Shown in pieces: positions 47,394 through 59,406 of a DNA stretch of 64,000 bases. How positions within the stretch are numbered: position 1 is the stretch's first letter; every line of letters starts with the position of its first letter. The notes under the pieces were generated by a model that saw nothing but the letters and a program-made list of their open reading frames with translations, ran no database searches and was not told where the DNA came from. This DNA comes from Calycina herbarum (taxonomy: Eukaryota; Ascomycota; Leotiomycetes; Helotiales; Pezizellaceae): NCBI GenBank assembly GCA_001414485.1, contig LLEY01000139.1, positions 1-64,000 on the forward strand. The letters are read 5' to 3'. The translations under genes and the position numbers were made by a program.

Positions 47394-47868
47394 TGTTACA
47401 AATCACGTGTAAATCGTAATACGTAGTCTAGACAGCATTCTAACAGGATAAGGTATAGGTATCTAGGAAAGGAAAGGTAACATAGGAGGAAGTCTAGAAG
47501 TGATAGTACTTAAAGGACTTTAGGATCTCATTGTTAGGATTACGTTGGAATCACGTAACTCTGTCAAAGGACACGTGATAATCGCCTACATCGCCTACAT
47601 CGCTCAGTTAGCGAGCGATGCAAGCGATATGAGGATTTTAGGGCGATATAGGCAAAGGACGAAGGTCCTATATATACTAGCACGTCTGCCATCTAGATAG
47701 GAGCTTCGTGCTTAACTTTAGTTATTAATCTTATTATCTTGTTTAACATCTTTGATATAAGTAACAAGTTCGCTTCTAAGTGAACAACCCGGCGTATTTA
47801 TACTTCTTACTACATACCAACCTTCGAGACTTAGTCATCTTCGTTTAGTTCGTTTGAGTTTCGTTACA
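47394..47868 (+). repeat. 3' LTR of Gypsy family A
   Basis: 475 bp, TGTTACAAATC...TTCGTTACA, paired with 41037-41511. Confidence 0.95.
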
Positions 47869-50800
47869 TGATCCTAGAACTATACTTAAGAAGAGTAGAA
47901 TCGTCACTTTGCTAAATAGCAAAAGAATAACAGAACCAACTTCTGTAGAAATAATAGTAGCTTTGTTAAGAAGATCTACTATACTTACATCGCTAATGTC
48001 GAACGTATAAAAGAAGAAGATATAGCTAAAACACTTTAGACGATGATAATAGAGGATAGTGGAAGTGATTTAGATAGTGACGTTATCTACTACGAGGTTA
48101 TCTACTACTTAATTACTTCTGTCGGATATATTAATAATTCAAGCGCCTAAACCCTTACTACTAGTTTAATAAACTTGGCATAAGATTACGTATTTAATAG
48201 ATTTATTCTACTATTAATTCCAGAAGCTACGTCCTACGAATTTATAGAAGAAGTATTTATATCTACTGCTAAGAAGTACGTACGAGATCACTTCTTTAGA
48301 GTTATAATCGATACTAGCGTAGGAGGAAAGTCAAGTGTAGGATACGAGTAGTACTTGGCGTATACTAAACACGTCTAGAATATTCCTATTAACGAGAGTA
48401 CTAAGGGCTAGATTAGTATATAATTCGGTAAAGGCTATGCCGTCTTCTTAGGATCGATTATAATTAGTATACCGATCGGCTTTGTAGAATTCTATATTAT
48501 ATACTTAGATATACCTTTTATTATATATATCGACGATATAGACCGTTTATACGTCTCGCTTAACAACCTCTAGAACGTCCTTGTTTAAGAAGACGGAAAG
48601 AGTTAAGAAGTAGAACGTTTTAGAATTATACGACGATTTGAACACTCCTTTCTACTCTAGAATAAGGCTGTATATAACCTCGTATAAGAATCCCTATATT
48701 ACCTTATAGATGTCGACATTAGGCGCCTCTATAAGCGCTTTAGTCACCTATCTATACCACGCTTACAGCGTGTACTCGAGCGTGCCGGTTACGACGTCGA
48801 GTAAGGCATTCTACAACACCTTACTAAATACTATAAGTATTACTAGAAGCATAGAAAGTCACCTGGTCGATTTAAATTTATACTTTACGACGATATTAAG
48901 TTTAATTATAATATAATCATAGATGTCTTCTTTTTAGAAGGAAAGCTAGTATTATATATTATAGATCAAGGAACTCGATATTAATCTAGAGACTTCCTAC
49001 TAGACATAAGTGTAAAGAGTGCCTAGGAGACCTTTTAAAAGTGCTAGATTAACACCTACTTAGGACCTCCCGACTATGTTACTATAGACGCTGGAAAGAA
49101 CTTTATTATAAAGGAATTTAAGAAGTATGTAAATTCGATAGGAATTAAGGCTAAAACCGTACTAGTAGAAGCATATAACTCTATTAGTATAGTAGAACAA
49201 TACTATAGACCGATTCGCTATATATACTTAATTATCTAGGAATAACAGCCTAGCCTCTTAAAGACCTCCGCTCTTTAAATAGTATTTAAGGCTATTAACG
49301 ACATAGCTAGACCTAATAGTTTAGTACCTACTTTACTCGTATACGGTGCTTATCCTTGAATAGCTAAAAGTAATACCCCTTTACAATCGATATCTTAGAG
49401 ATCCGAGTCCTATATAAAAGCTACTAAAGAAGTATATAAATTACTTATAAAGCGTTAAATTACAGATGCTCTTAATACTCGGAACGGTCCCTTACCTAGC
49501 GGAATTAAGGAATTACTACTAAACTCTAAAGTACTCGTCTAGCGTAAGTATAAAAAGTACTAGACCGGGCTCTTTTTATTATAAGGAATCGAAAATAAGG
49601 ACTGTATTATGTTACTGCTAAGTGGTTCTATAAGATTTAGATCTATAGTAGTAAAACTATACTTCGAAGAAGTCTTTGAAGACTCTGGAATAGCACCGGC
49701 GGTTAGAGATATTTCTAGAACGACACTATTGTTCAGGATAATACTACAATCCTATGAAGATAGAATAGACGATGGAACTAAGCCTTAAGAGGAGCCTTAA
49801 TCTCGCTTATAAACTCGATACTAACTTTACTAGACATAGGTACGACAAGATAACCTTACTAATCCTCTAGAATCGATAGTAGAACCAGTCTAGAAGCGTG
49901 GACGAGGAAGACTACGAAAGCACCTAAGACTACTAAATAGGCCTTTCGAGACCCTGTTTTAAGAGATAGACGCTTTTATTAATAAAACTAAGAGCTACGT
50001 TACTATTAGCGATATCGAGACTTTCCTCTCTTCTATTAAAGAGGAACACGATATTAAAGTATTCGTAGCTAATAATAGTATAATATACGTCGAGTTACGA
50101 CAGAAGGAAGTTAATAGACTAACCGATCGAGGCGTCTTTAAGATCGTTACCTAGGATAACCTGCCTCCTAACGCTAGAATCTTTAGATCATAGTTCGTAG
50201 ATAATATCAAATTTAAGGGCATAGCACTTGCTTTTGCAAAGTTAAGACTAGTTATCTAAGTATATAATAATAATAGAAAGTCCTTAGTCCTTACTCAAGC
50301 TCCTACTATCTAAAGAGTAAGCTAAAGAATCATCCTTATACTTATAGCAGTATACCCGGATTTACGAGTTTATATTCGGGATATTACATAAGCATACACC
50401 TAGTCACTTATAGAACTAAATCGAAAGTTCTTTATACGCCTACTAAAGGGATATCTACAATAGGAGGATATATTCTTTGAAGTTATTAAGCTATTATATA
50501 GTATTCCAGAAGCTAGAAACCACTAGTTCGCAACGTACTATAAACACTATACTACGAAGCTTATAATAGAATAATCTACTTTCGACCCCTGTCTTTTATA
50601 TACTAAACGATTAAATAGACCTTTTAGAGTAGTAGGACTTTAAACAGATGATACCCTTATACTTATAAACGATGCTTTTATAGCTAAGGAAGAAAGTGCT
50701 ATTAAGGAAGCCGGATTTATATTAAAGGATAGATAAGAACTTACTATTACCTATCTAATCCAGTTTAATAGAGGGCTAATTAGTAAGTATACAGATGGCT

Positions 50801-51618
50801 CATTTACGCTTACCTAGGATTATACAAAGTACTTAAAATTAGTATAAAAGGTGCTAGCGGAGATATCTAATACTAAAGGCACTTCCTGTACAGTATCTAC
50901 CAAGGATTAATATGTTACTCAGCGTGCTCGTAGAGCATATTTAGCAACAGTATCCCAGCCAGAAGCAGCATTCGATTTATCATATACTACCCAGACAACC
51001 GATCCACAAGAAGTTAATATTAGCCTTCTTAATAAGCGAATTCAATAGCAAATCGACAATGCCACAAGAGGGCTCAAATACGTCAAATTAGACCAAAACT
51101 CGCTTAAATTATACACCTTTACAGATGGCTCTTTTACAAACAACAAGGACTTATCGTCACAAATTAGGTACGTTATAGTACTTACAGACAAGGACGATAA
51201 TGCCAATATTTTACATTAGTCTTCCACTAAGTGCAAAAGAGTTACTCGCAGCGTTTTAGCCTCAGAATTATATACAATAAGCTCCGGATTCGACGCTGCC
51301 GCTTCTGTCAAATCAACCCTAGAAAGCATCTTAGGCTTTAAGGTCCCGCTTATTACATATACCGATTCAAAGTCTATTTACGAATGCATGGCCAAACTAG
51401 GCACCACCAAGGAGAAGCGCTTAATGATTAACGTCATATACTTACGAGAAGCATATAAGTTAAGAGAGATCGACGAAATTAAGTAGATCGATGGCAAGAG
51501 TAATCCCGCGGACGCTATAACGAAGAAGGACTGCTATAACGCCCTACAAAAGCTAATCGATACTAACAAGCTAGATATTAAGCTTATGGAATAGGTAGAA
51601 CAGAATAAGGAATAATAG
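47869..51618 (+). pseudogene. Copia gag end and pol (decayed)
   Basis: Resumes the Copia frame after the Gypsy insertion (TGATC duplicated) and runs to the stop at about 51616. Integrase (about 48500-49400, with VTIDAGKNFIIKEF), reverse transcriptase with a TDDTLIL box near 50640-50670, and RNase H with FTDGSFTNNKDLSSQI near 51118-51166 and a KRVTRSVLASELY segment near 51236. In-frame TAG/TAA codons occur throughout, but from about 50880 they become rare and CA dinucleotides are common, so the 3' end is much less decayed than the centre. Confidence 0.85.
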
Positions 51619-51741
51619 GACCTTTGAATAGAGCATTCTTATTAGTCGAGGGCATGGAATGGAGGGCTGTGATTAGTTGGACCAGATGGGGGATTTTAAT
51701 GATTTTTGGGCACCCACTTCTACCTTTTAAAGAAGTGCCAG

Positions 51742-51891
51742 TGTCGGTATAATAATAAGTGAATAGCACTCCACGTGACCTTCTCGCTTAAGGTCTATTT
51801 AAGTAAACCGAGTAGCTAACTTTACTCGGTATGCACGAACGATAATACACTCTTTTTGCATCATGCTATTGACCACCAAGTCATACCAACA
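51742..51891 (+). repeat. 3' LTR of Copia element
   Basis: 150 bp, 149 identical to 39099-39248; followed by AGTAA, the target duplication. Confidence 0.95.
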
Positions 51892-51896
51892 AGTAA

Positions 51897-52529
51897 CTTG
51901 AACTAAAAAAAACTTAAATACTCTACTACGAGTAGAGAAATGAAATTTACTATTTAAGTCTTGAGAAACTATGAAAAGAGTGTATATCTGAAGATACTTT
52001 GAATAAGTTATTCCACTAAGGGGGAACTGGAATTATGCTAACAACTCTTAGAAAATTGAGAAAGAGTACATATTCAAAAGAGTTTGTTATTCAAGTAGGA
52101 AAATCATGAGCTTCGATACACGACAAAGTAGTTGTGTTTGAGGAAGAATGGTACTTGAAAAGCAAAGCTACAAACCGTTTGCCCGAAATCAACCTACTAC
52201 GGTATATATCCAGCTTTGGTTCTCATCCAATGGATGGAGGACGGAGAGTTCCAACCAGGCAAGCTTGGAGAGCTTTCCGATAAGAGACATGTTCATCAAA
52301 CATAAGGTAGAGTAAGAAATTATTGATTTTCAACCGAGAACTCAAAGGAAAGGTGTTGTTGAAAGAAGAGAAGAAAGGGATTTCCCCATGTCACTTGACC
52401 CCTTGTAGTGAAGCTCCCCGCACTCGTTTTTGCCAAGACATTTCCGCTCAGATTTCCAAGCAGAGCAGACTTGCAGTCAAACACAACCGATTGTCCTCCG
52501 TCAACACAACGCGCAAAGGCAATGTGACT
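51897..52529. other. Spacer between Copia element and transcription factor
   Basis: Non-repeat sequence, presumably the promoter and 5' UTR of the downstream regulator. The frame continuing upstream from 52530 to 52323 has no ATG that improves the protein. The Copia insertion ends about 640 bp from the start codon. Confidence 0.5.
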
Positions 52530-55500
52530 ATGAACGGCCTCGCGGATCAAGTTACCGATCTTGATTACCTCGTGAACTCGCCCATCGCAACGCAAGGGCT
52601 CGCCCACTCCCCGCTGGCCAACTCCAGTATCATGAACGGTGGCAGCGGCCAGCAGAGACAGCACTCCTCCAGCATAGACAGTCCGGGCGACGATGGCCAG
52701 GGAAATAAGAGGAAACTCGACCAGACGAGCAATGCGGCGACGACGCATACGCGCGCAAAGAGGAACCGATATATTTCCATTGCCTGGTGAGTGGTTGCGA
52801 TTGTTTTGTAGATGGAGTTGAGTTGTGGAGGGGGAGCTTGCTTTTGAAGGATTGCGCTTCAGCGGTCCCTGCTGCGACGGAATACTCCCGTTGTGACCCA
52901 ACAAAGCCGGAAAACCTCACGATACGCAACAGGGCTGCATAAATGGGCCTGCAAGATGGTACGAGGCAATTCTATTGTGCTCTGTGTCTGCCAATGTACC
53001 ACAGCCAGCCCTATTGCAGCTCGCGGTCTTCCGGTGCAAATCCTAGATTCTGGGTTTTCACCGAGGCGTCTTCATCAGCCAGCTATTTCGCGGAAACCCC
53101 CACTAACATATTGGAATCAATAGTAACGAATGCAAACGTCGAAAGATAAAATGCAACGGGAATACTCCTTGCCAGCGATGCGGAAACCTCAATCTCGAAT
53201 GCCAATATGCGCCCAATTGCTGCACGAATGGCTTCAAAGAGTCCGAAGAGTTTCGGCAGATGAACAACCAAATTGCTTCCCTCCAAGAGCAAGTTGATAA
53301 TCTATACGCCGGACTCAACGCTTTGAGGAGCAATGGAGATGGGCTGTCTTTGGCGCCACCTTCGGAAAGATCAATGTCTATGTCGCAACCTCCACAGCCT
53401 AACTCTCCTTCCTCTAGACACCGCCCGGTATCGAAGCACCCTTCATATCGAGGACCTACAAGCTCCGCCTTTAGTCTCAACGTTGCGAAGAACACATTGC
53501 AAAATATGGGATATCAAGGATTGGGCGTGGATGAAGGACCCCTTACTCAAGACCCTACCCCAATGGCATCTCCTCGGGCAATTCAACCTCCGCCCCTCAC
53601 GGAAACCGGTCGCCCAGGCAAAGATCCTATATGGCAGATAAGCAAGGCAGAGATGATACGTCTGTGCCGAGTCTACGAAGAGGAAATGGGGATCATGTAC
53701 CCCGTTGCAGATATCGAACGGGTGATAATACATGGGACAAACCTCTACGATTTCGTGGATGCGGCATACAGGAATGGACTACGCAACACCAATAGCGAAG
53801 GACCTATTCGTGATGAGCAAACCTGTGTCCTGAAAATGGTACTGGCTTGCTCAACATTGACAGAAGGGCATGGTCAGAGCGAGATTGCCTATAACCTTTT
53901 TGAAAGTGTAAGGGAGGCTGCAGATCGTATATTGCATGGTGAAGTGATTGAAGTGAAGGATTTACCATTTTTGGTTCTAGTGGTGAGTGTGTTATTCTTA
54001 CGACTTCTTCATTCTTATCCAGTCTTGTGATGTTCTACTAGCCATATTGGAAATGCCCGCATGCTGTGCCACGGCAAGTGCCTCCTGTGTCTACTCGTGG
54101 ATTTGGCTTCGCGAAACCGCCCAAATTGGATGTTGAGTTCTGGAATGGGCAGAAGAAATGTATCCTCGAACTCAACTGAAAACTCCTCTTCAAGCAAAAG
54201 AAGAACAATCCTTGTTGGTGACTTGATTTCGCGTTTCTGCCTGGCAACTAGGGATGGTGTACACAAATAGTGCCATTTCTGTTACCAGGTTTTGTTGGAA
54301 TGGCCAATGTCCAAATTATGCTTTTGTTCCAGGTTTCGCGCTTTAGCAATTTTCTTGTGATAATTTGATATGTGGAAAGCCTTCAGTTTCTCGATGTGTC
54401 TTGAGAGACGCAAGAACGTACAAATAGCCAGGTTCTGGAGCTTCTGATTACTTTCCCGCTGCTTGATGCACCGCAATAGCTTGAACCCAAACACATAGTG
54501 CAATGATATGCGAATCCATGTCGAACATTTCTCACATCAAAATGCTAACAACCAATCCTAGGCCATTTATCATTTCCACTGCGACGAAGAAGCGCTAGCA
54601 TGGCGTATAATCGGACAGGTAGCTCGTATGTGCATTGAATTGGGACTACATAGAAGAGATTCATTGTTTAAGGTTGTGCTTGATGAACAAGAGCGATCGA
54701 ATGCCATCAATCTATTTTGGTCCATTTATGTTCTAGATAGGAGATGGAGCTTTGGAACTGGCATGCCATTCGCTCTTCAAGACGCTGATATCGATCCAAA
54801 TCTCCCCGAACCTGTAGGTAATCTCTCTGATCGACCTCGAGCTTCGCTAATTTTATAATCCCAGGAATTGAGCATCCCCTACCTTAATGTGATGATCGCC
54901 TACTCTAGAATTGGCTCCAAAGTTTGGAAGTCCATTTGCTCCTTTACCCCCTCACCTCTTCTCAACATTGAAGAAATAGGATACCTTGACTACCAAATTC
55001 TCCAGTGGCAAAAGAACATCCCAGCAAGTCTTCAACTGCCTATCGCCTCGGCCCCTCAAACAACATCTCGCACCATACACCGTCTCCAAATCTTACTCTA
55101 CATCCGCGCCAACCAAATGCGCATCCTCATCTACCGACCAGTTCTGCACTCTGCAAGCAGCATCCAAGAAAATCTTAACTACGCCAGCACCGTTATAGAA
55201 CTAGCCAAAGACACCATCCGAGCCCTCAGTCACCTCAACCAAACCACCGATATCTACCGCTGTCAACAAGTATGCTTCAACTACTTCCTCACCTCCGCCA
55301 TCGCCGTCCTCTTCTTAGCATCTTGTCATGCACCGGTACATTTCAGTTCCATTTGTCGCGATGAGTTTTATATGGCTCTTGATTTGGTGAAGGGGTTTAG
55401 TAATAAATCTTGGGTCTCCAAGCGGCTTTGGAAAACTATCAAGGGTCTTAAGGAGGTGGGACCGAAGTTGGGACTTGATGAGGTTCAACATGGGGCTAGG

Positions 55501-55920
55501 GACGACGACGCTCATTCCAGCGCTGCGCTTGCTATGGCTGGGCTTGCGGGTCATGAAATTTCCAACCTTGGTGGAAATGGGTACGACCAGCAAAGTGGCA
55601 TTAATGGCATTGGGAATTCAGGTGCGACGGGCGTGAATGGGAATGGGAATGGGAATGGGAATGGGAATGGGAATGGAAATAGTCCTAATGGGTATCAGAT
55701 GAGCCATGATATGACTACACTTTTTGAGGCTGCTCTGGGAAGTGTTGGCGTTCATGGGAATGGGAATCAAAATGTTAGTGGACCGGGTGTTAGTGGCGTG
55801 GGCAATGGGTATGTACTTGCTGAAGGAGAGGGTGGCATGGGAGGGGTTGGAGGGGGGATTGGTAGTAATGTTTTTGGAGGTGACGAGGAGCTGTATCGGC
55901 AGTTGAGGGATTTGTTCTAG
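52530..55920 (+). CDS. Zn(II)2Cys6 transcription factor with fungal TF domain
   Basis: Exons 52530-52786, 53124-53982, 54562-54813 and 54865-55920 join in frame to 807 aa. The binuclear zinc cluster is C86-x2-C89-x6-C96-x5-C102-x2-C105-x6-C112, with Cys86 restored across intron 1 (TG|T). A coiled-coil linker (NNQIASLQEQVDNLYAGL) follows, then the fungal-specific TF middle homology domain (about 210-600), with MCIELGLHRRD a typical motif. The C-terminus is Gly/Asn-rich, including seven NG repeats. It should act in the nucleus as a DNA-binding regulator; the target is unknown. Introns 1 (337 nt) and 2 (579 nt) are long for this window, and an unrecognised exon inside intron 2 is possible. Confidence 0.88.
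55636..55677 (+). repeat. In-frame hexanucleotide repeat encoding (Asn-Gly)7
   Basis: AATGGG repeated about seven times inside the last exon of the Zn2Cys6 gene. Perfect units at DNA level suggest recent expansion and possible length variation. Confidence 0.9.
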
Positions 55921-57030
55921 GTTGCTTGTTGATGGGTCGATGCATGCATATAAGATGAGTTGTTTAGGGGTCGTTATGAAATGTACATATATTATGACAC
56001 ATGACTTTGCTCTTTGCGAAATTTAGTTGTCATTAATGCTATCTTAGCATTTGTCATTCTTTGAGATGGTGTGTGCTCGGACTCGTATACTACTAGACTT
56101 TATTCATCTAGAACGAACATATATATATTACTAGAAAAATGAGTAGAGGAGAAAAGGAATATTTAGTCTAAGGATAAATTAGTGTTTCTGGCCTAGGAGC
56201 TAGGGCTCTTAGCTTTTGACTTAAGGGTGTTTGTAGGGAAGGAGGAAACAGTATTGGTAATGTATTACTGGTTTTAGGGTAGGCAGCTTTGAGGCTAGAC
56301 TGTTTAGGGAGGATGAAGCGGGATCTGCTGTTAAAAGGGTGTTTGTTATCGAATTCTAGACTTAGACCTCTATTTGATTAAGTTAAATATCTTAACTATC
56401 CTTGAATAATATTATTAAGGCTAGCTACTTAAGAAGTAATATAAAGACTTTTCCGGAAACCTGCTATTATGCTTGAAAGCCTATAGCAATGTTAATGATA
56501 ATTTTGTCTTTTTTTCAATATAGGGAAGAAATATCGAAGGTTTAATAGTTTGCAATTACAAGCTTTTTTATTTTATGTTTTAGTATATAAAAATTCTATT
56601 TAAATAGTACTTTGAAATAACTTGGTTAAAGCAATGATTTTTATTCTATTAAACAAAGAGAATCCTCTGCTTTCAATTACACCGCCATAGTTTTAGCTGT
56701 TGTCATTCAAAGGAAACTTCTTTCATCTCTTTGTGTAACTTAGTAGTTAGTCATTTTTAGATCTGGTTATTGTTAACAATCGCATCTGGTTTTCTTGTAG
56801 TCTTTGATACAAAGTAAACAAAGTTCGACACCAGATAATGCAAGGAGGGTATAAAGATATGGCGAACCCAACTCTCAAATACAGATTATTTCACACTCAT
56901 ACCCTTTTCAATTATTACGCTTACTTTTCATTATCATTTCAACTCTCCATTTACCCAAGCACCTACAAGAATTTTAGGTATATACTCAAAAATCTCAGTA
57001 AGGAACAAAACGAAAATTTCAGCAATAACA
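55921..57030. other. AT-rich intergenic region
   Basis: 3' UTR of the transcription factor, then AT-rich sequence (56080-56650) with no open frame of note, and the promoter of the DUF6590-like gene. Nothing else is recognised. Confidence 0.5.
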
Positions 57031-57999
57031 ATGAATAGCAAGCTAGATTTTTTGAAGCAAGCAGTCGGAGATAAGCAGAACTCTGTAGAAAATGGCCATG
57101 TAAAGGGAAAGACCCCTCCTGGGGCTCCTACAGGCCCGAAGGCATGGGGAGCAGGCTCCATTGCCGGTGGTGCTATGAAAGGTGTGTTTGCTGTACCAGA
57201 TGCCACCGCCAGAAGACAGATGACAGCTAATTCAACAACGTCCAGAAAGGGTGGCCAATCTAGAGTTGGGGGATCGCAGTTTCCCACCTACAGCAACAAA
57301 CCATACTCCAGATTTGAACCAGTGCTCAAAAGATCGCAGTATCGAGCAGGCATGATTATCAGTGCTGCACACGTTGAACGAGATGGTTTGCAGCGAATTG
57401 AACCTGGTAATCGCAATAAATCGGTGACAAATGAGGGTACAATTGCGCATGAGAAGGAGCGAAAGTTCGTCGTTCTCAGGGTTTTTGCAACTCACATCAC
57501 AGTATTGCCAATTTTCACGCACAATAGCAATGGCCTAGCAAGCAAGGAGCACAAAAATCAGTTCATCTCCATCCGGGAACTTGATGACAAGGAGACAGCT
57601 GCTCCTGCGGAAAGTGATCACCCAATTCTTTGGTCTGATGCCGAGGCAAATTTGAAAGATGGTAACCCTTGGAACAAGATGAGTGACACAGCCGCTGTTC
57701 ATTTTACCAACCCCAAGGAGCACAAACTTACATATCCAGCCAAGATCATGGGAAGGCTGGACTATGACTCTTTTCGAGAGCTAAAGACTGCCTTCAATGC
57801 TGCCTTCAATGAAGATGAGTACGACGAGGACATAAACCCAACCCCAGAGCCTGAAAAACGTAAATTTGACGGCTCCCAAGCAGGTTGGGGCAGAAGGCCA
57901 GCTCCCTCCGAAGCCGGTAGACACAACGGCCACGGAAGAAGCACCTATGGCCCCTCGAACTCACCACCTCGACATGACGGAACAAACGGTTATCACTAA
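57031..57999 (+). CDS. DUF6590-like protein
   Basis: A single exon of 322 aa. The segment from about residue 104 (YRAGMIISAAHVERDG) through KFVVLRVFATHITVLPIFTHNSNGLASKE and the following HFTNPKEHKLTYPAKIMGRLDYDSFREL matches the pattern I associate with the fungal DUF6590 domain, whose function is unknown. The N-terminus is Gly/Pro-rich and the C-terminus is Arg/Gly/Ser/Pro-rich, both likely disordered. The start is the first ATG after a 5' leader that ends with CAATAACA. Confidence 0.85.
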   Translation: MNSKLDFLKQAVGDKQNSVENGHVKGKTPPGAPTGPKAWGAGSIAGGAMKGVFAVPDATARRQMTANSTTSRKGGQSRVGGSQFPTYSNKPYSRFEPVLKRSQYRAGMIISAAHVERDGLQRIEPGNRNKSVTNEGTIAHEKERKFVVLRVFATHITVLPIFTHNSNGLASKEHKNQFISIRELDDKETAAPAESDHPILWSDAEANLKDGNPWNKMSDTAAVHFTNPKEHKLTYPAKIMGRLDYDSFRELKTAFNAAFNEDEYDEDINPTPEPEKRKFDGSQAGWGRRPAPSEAGRHNGHGRSTYGPSNSPPRHDGTNGYH

Positions 58000-59406
58000 G
58001 GTAATGCCCTCGCCATAGGTATGTACTATGTACAAATTTGTTCGCATAAGCAATAACCAGAGCCGGACCTTTGGTAAGTCGTTCAAATTTGCTATATATT
58101 TCGCAATAATGACTTGAAAATGTATGATAAGAATTTAGAAAACGTTTTAATACTTTAACATTGAAAGGAAGCTAAAATGGAAATGGAGTGACAAATTAAA
58201 ATTAATTACATACCTGATATGGAGCATCGAGGTTTGAGATGGTGAAGAATTGAGAACACTCTAGCAATTACCATAGCGCATAAGTAAACTGTATTTAACT
58301 CAGAATCGTTCTCTCCACAGCATACGATTAGAGTTTTATGCTACTTCATTCGTAGAACCACGTGATCGTGGAAGCAGTCATTGTTCCCCCGCAAGCTTGT
58401 TGATGGGCAATGACCAGGCGAATGCTATTGCCACTTCGATTTATTAGGTGTCTTGGAGGCTTTTCATTCCTGGAATCAAGTGTTGTTGCAAAGTATCTGG
58501 GACCGAAACTGGCCCGATGCATGCGGTGCCGGGGCCGGAACTAGCCGGCTTGGCGGAATCTCGACCTCGTTCTTGAGGAACGACGCTGTCCACAAGTCAG
58601 GAAGGTATACCTAAACCCTCCCTTCGCCCTTCCATATACACGATTTACCTATCGTCCTCGAAAACCCATCGCGGGGTGAGGGGGAATAGCTGAGGTCTCG
58701 CACCACCCCAAGTCTCCTCCCACGACACACGTTGCCGCACCCCCCTTTTCAACCATCACAAGTTCACAACCCCAAACTACCTTGAGCTGATTATATTGTG
58801 TATATTCAGCTTGACTGGCACTTGCCAACCATAGCATTCCTACTTCATGTCAGCTCTGGCTCTAACATGAGGGCATGTACTCTATTGCGTCTACAAGTAT
58901 TGCATTCACAGTCCCACGCTTGGCGCTCTTCGCGACGAGGTGATAATTTACCGAAAAAAATTAGATGCCGAACATCGCGCAACAGATATACCTAGACTGG
59001 TTCGAGTCACTCGCAATGGTGGGTCAGAAAGGCCTTGAATTGAGATTCATTGGCAACTTGTCCTCGATGTCTCTAGCATTCCAGGGATCGGAGTTGAAAG
59101 CAGAACACCCTTTTTTCCGAAGTACAAAAGCCATTGCCTCACGATTCCCCATACGCATCGATGCCATTATAATCAATCCCATTCCCCTCGACCATTCCTT
59201 TATCAATCCTAATCACATCGATGAATCCCTTCCGTGTAAAAAATCAAACTTTTGAAAGAACTCCGAGTTGCGAACTATTAAGAGGTCAGCTCCCATCCAT
59301 TCGCAACGCAAGGACGACGATAACTTACTCGTCAACATAGACAAATTATCCGCAAAGCAAATCCCATCTGTTCATATGAAAACCATATTGAAACAGCCCG
59401 TAACCT
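58000..59406. other. Intergenic region
   Basis: No gene is supported. Frames such as 58965-59255 (96 codons) lack recognisable features and overlap an opposite-strand frame. The first 300 bp are the 3' UTR of the DUF6590-like gene. Confidence 0.45.

Larger units (their letters stand above)
41037..47868 (+). mobile_element. Ty3/Gypsy chromovirus (family A), nested in Copia
   Basis: 6832 bp with 475-bp LTRs (41037-41511 and 47394-47868) and the duplication TGATC at 41032-41036 and 47869-47873. Internal order: Gag with zinc knuckle, pol (RT, RNase H, integrase), chromodomain, then a purine tract (AAGAAGGGGATAG) before the 3' LTR. Stops are almost all TAG/TAA at Gln/Trp sites, so decay is by RIP. 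An extra antisense frame lies between chromodomain and LTR. Because it sits inside the Copia element it is the younger insertion. Confidence 0.96.
39099..51891 (+). mobile_element. Ty1/Copia retrotransposon, split by a nested Gypsy element
   Basis: 150-bp LTRs (39099-39248 and 51742-51891) with TG...CA ends and the duplication AGTAA at 39094-39098 and 51892-51896 define the element. Without the 6.8-kb Gypsy insertion it would be about 6.0 kb. The Copia order is Gag (about 39770-41036, continuing after 47873), then integrase, reverse transcriptase and RNase H to 51617. One frame runs through the coding part apart from TAG/TAA codons at Trp/Gln positions (RIP-type). The two LTRs differ at only one base. 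Confidence 0.95.

Noticed and set aside
39770..51618. Many TAG codons in otherwise long frames, suggesting stop reassignment or readthrough
   Set aside because: Stops sit where Trp (TGG) or Gln (CAG/CAA) is expected and are accompanied by Cys-to-Tyr and Asp-to-Asn changes, which fits RIP; host genes in the window use normal stops.
58965..59255. 96-codon frame upstream of the coiled-coil gene
   Set aside because: No features, and an overlapping opposite-strand frame of similar size; insufficient support.
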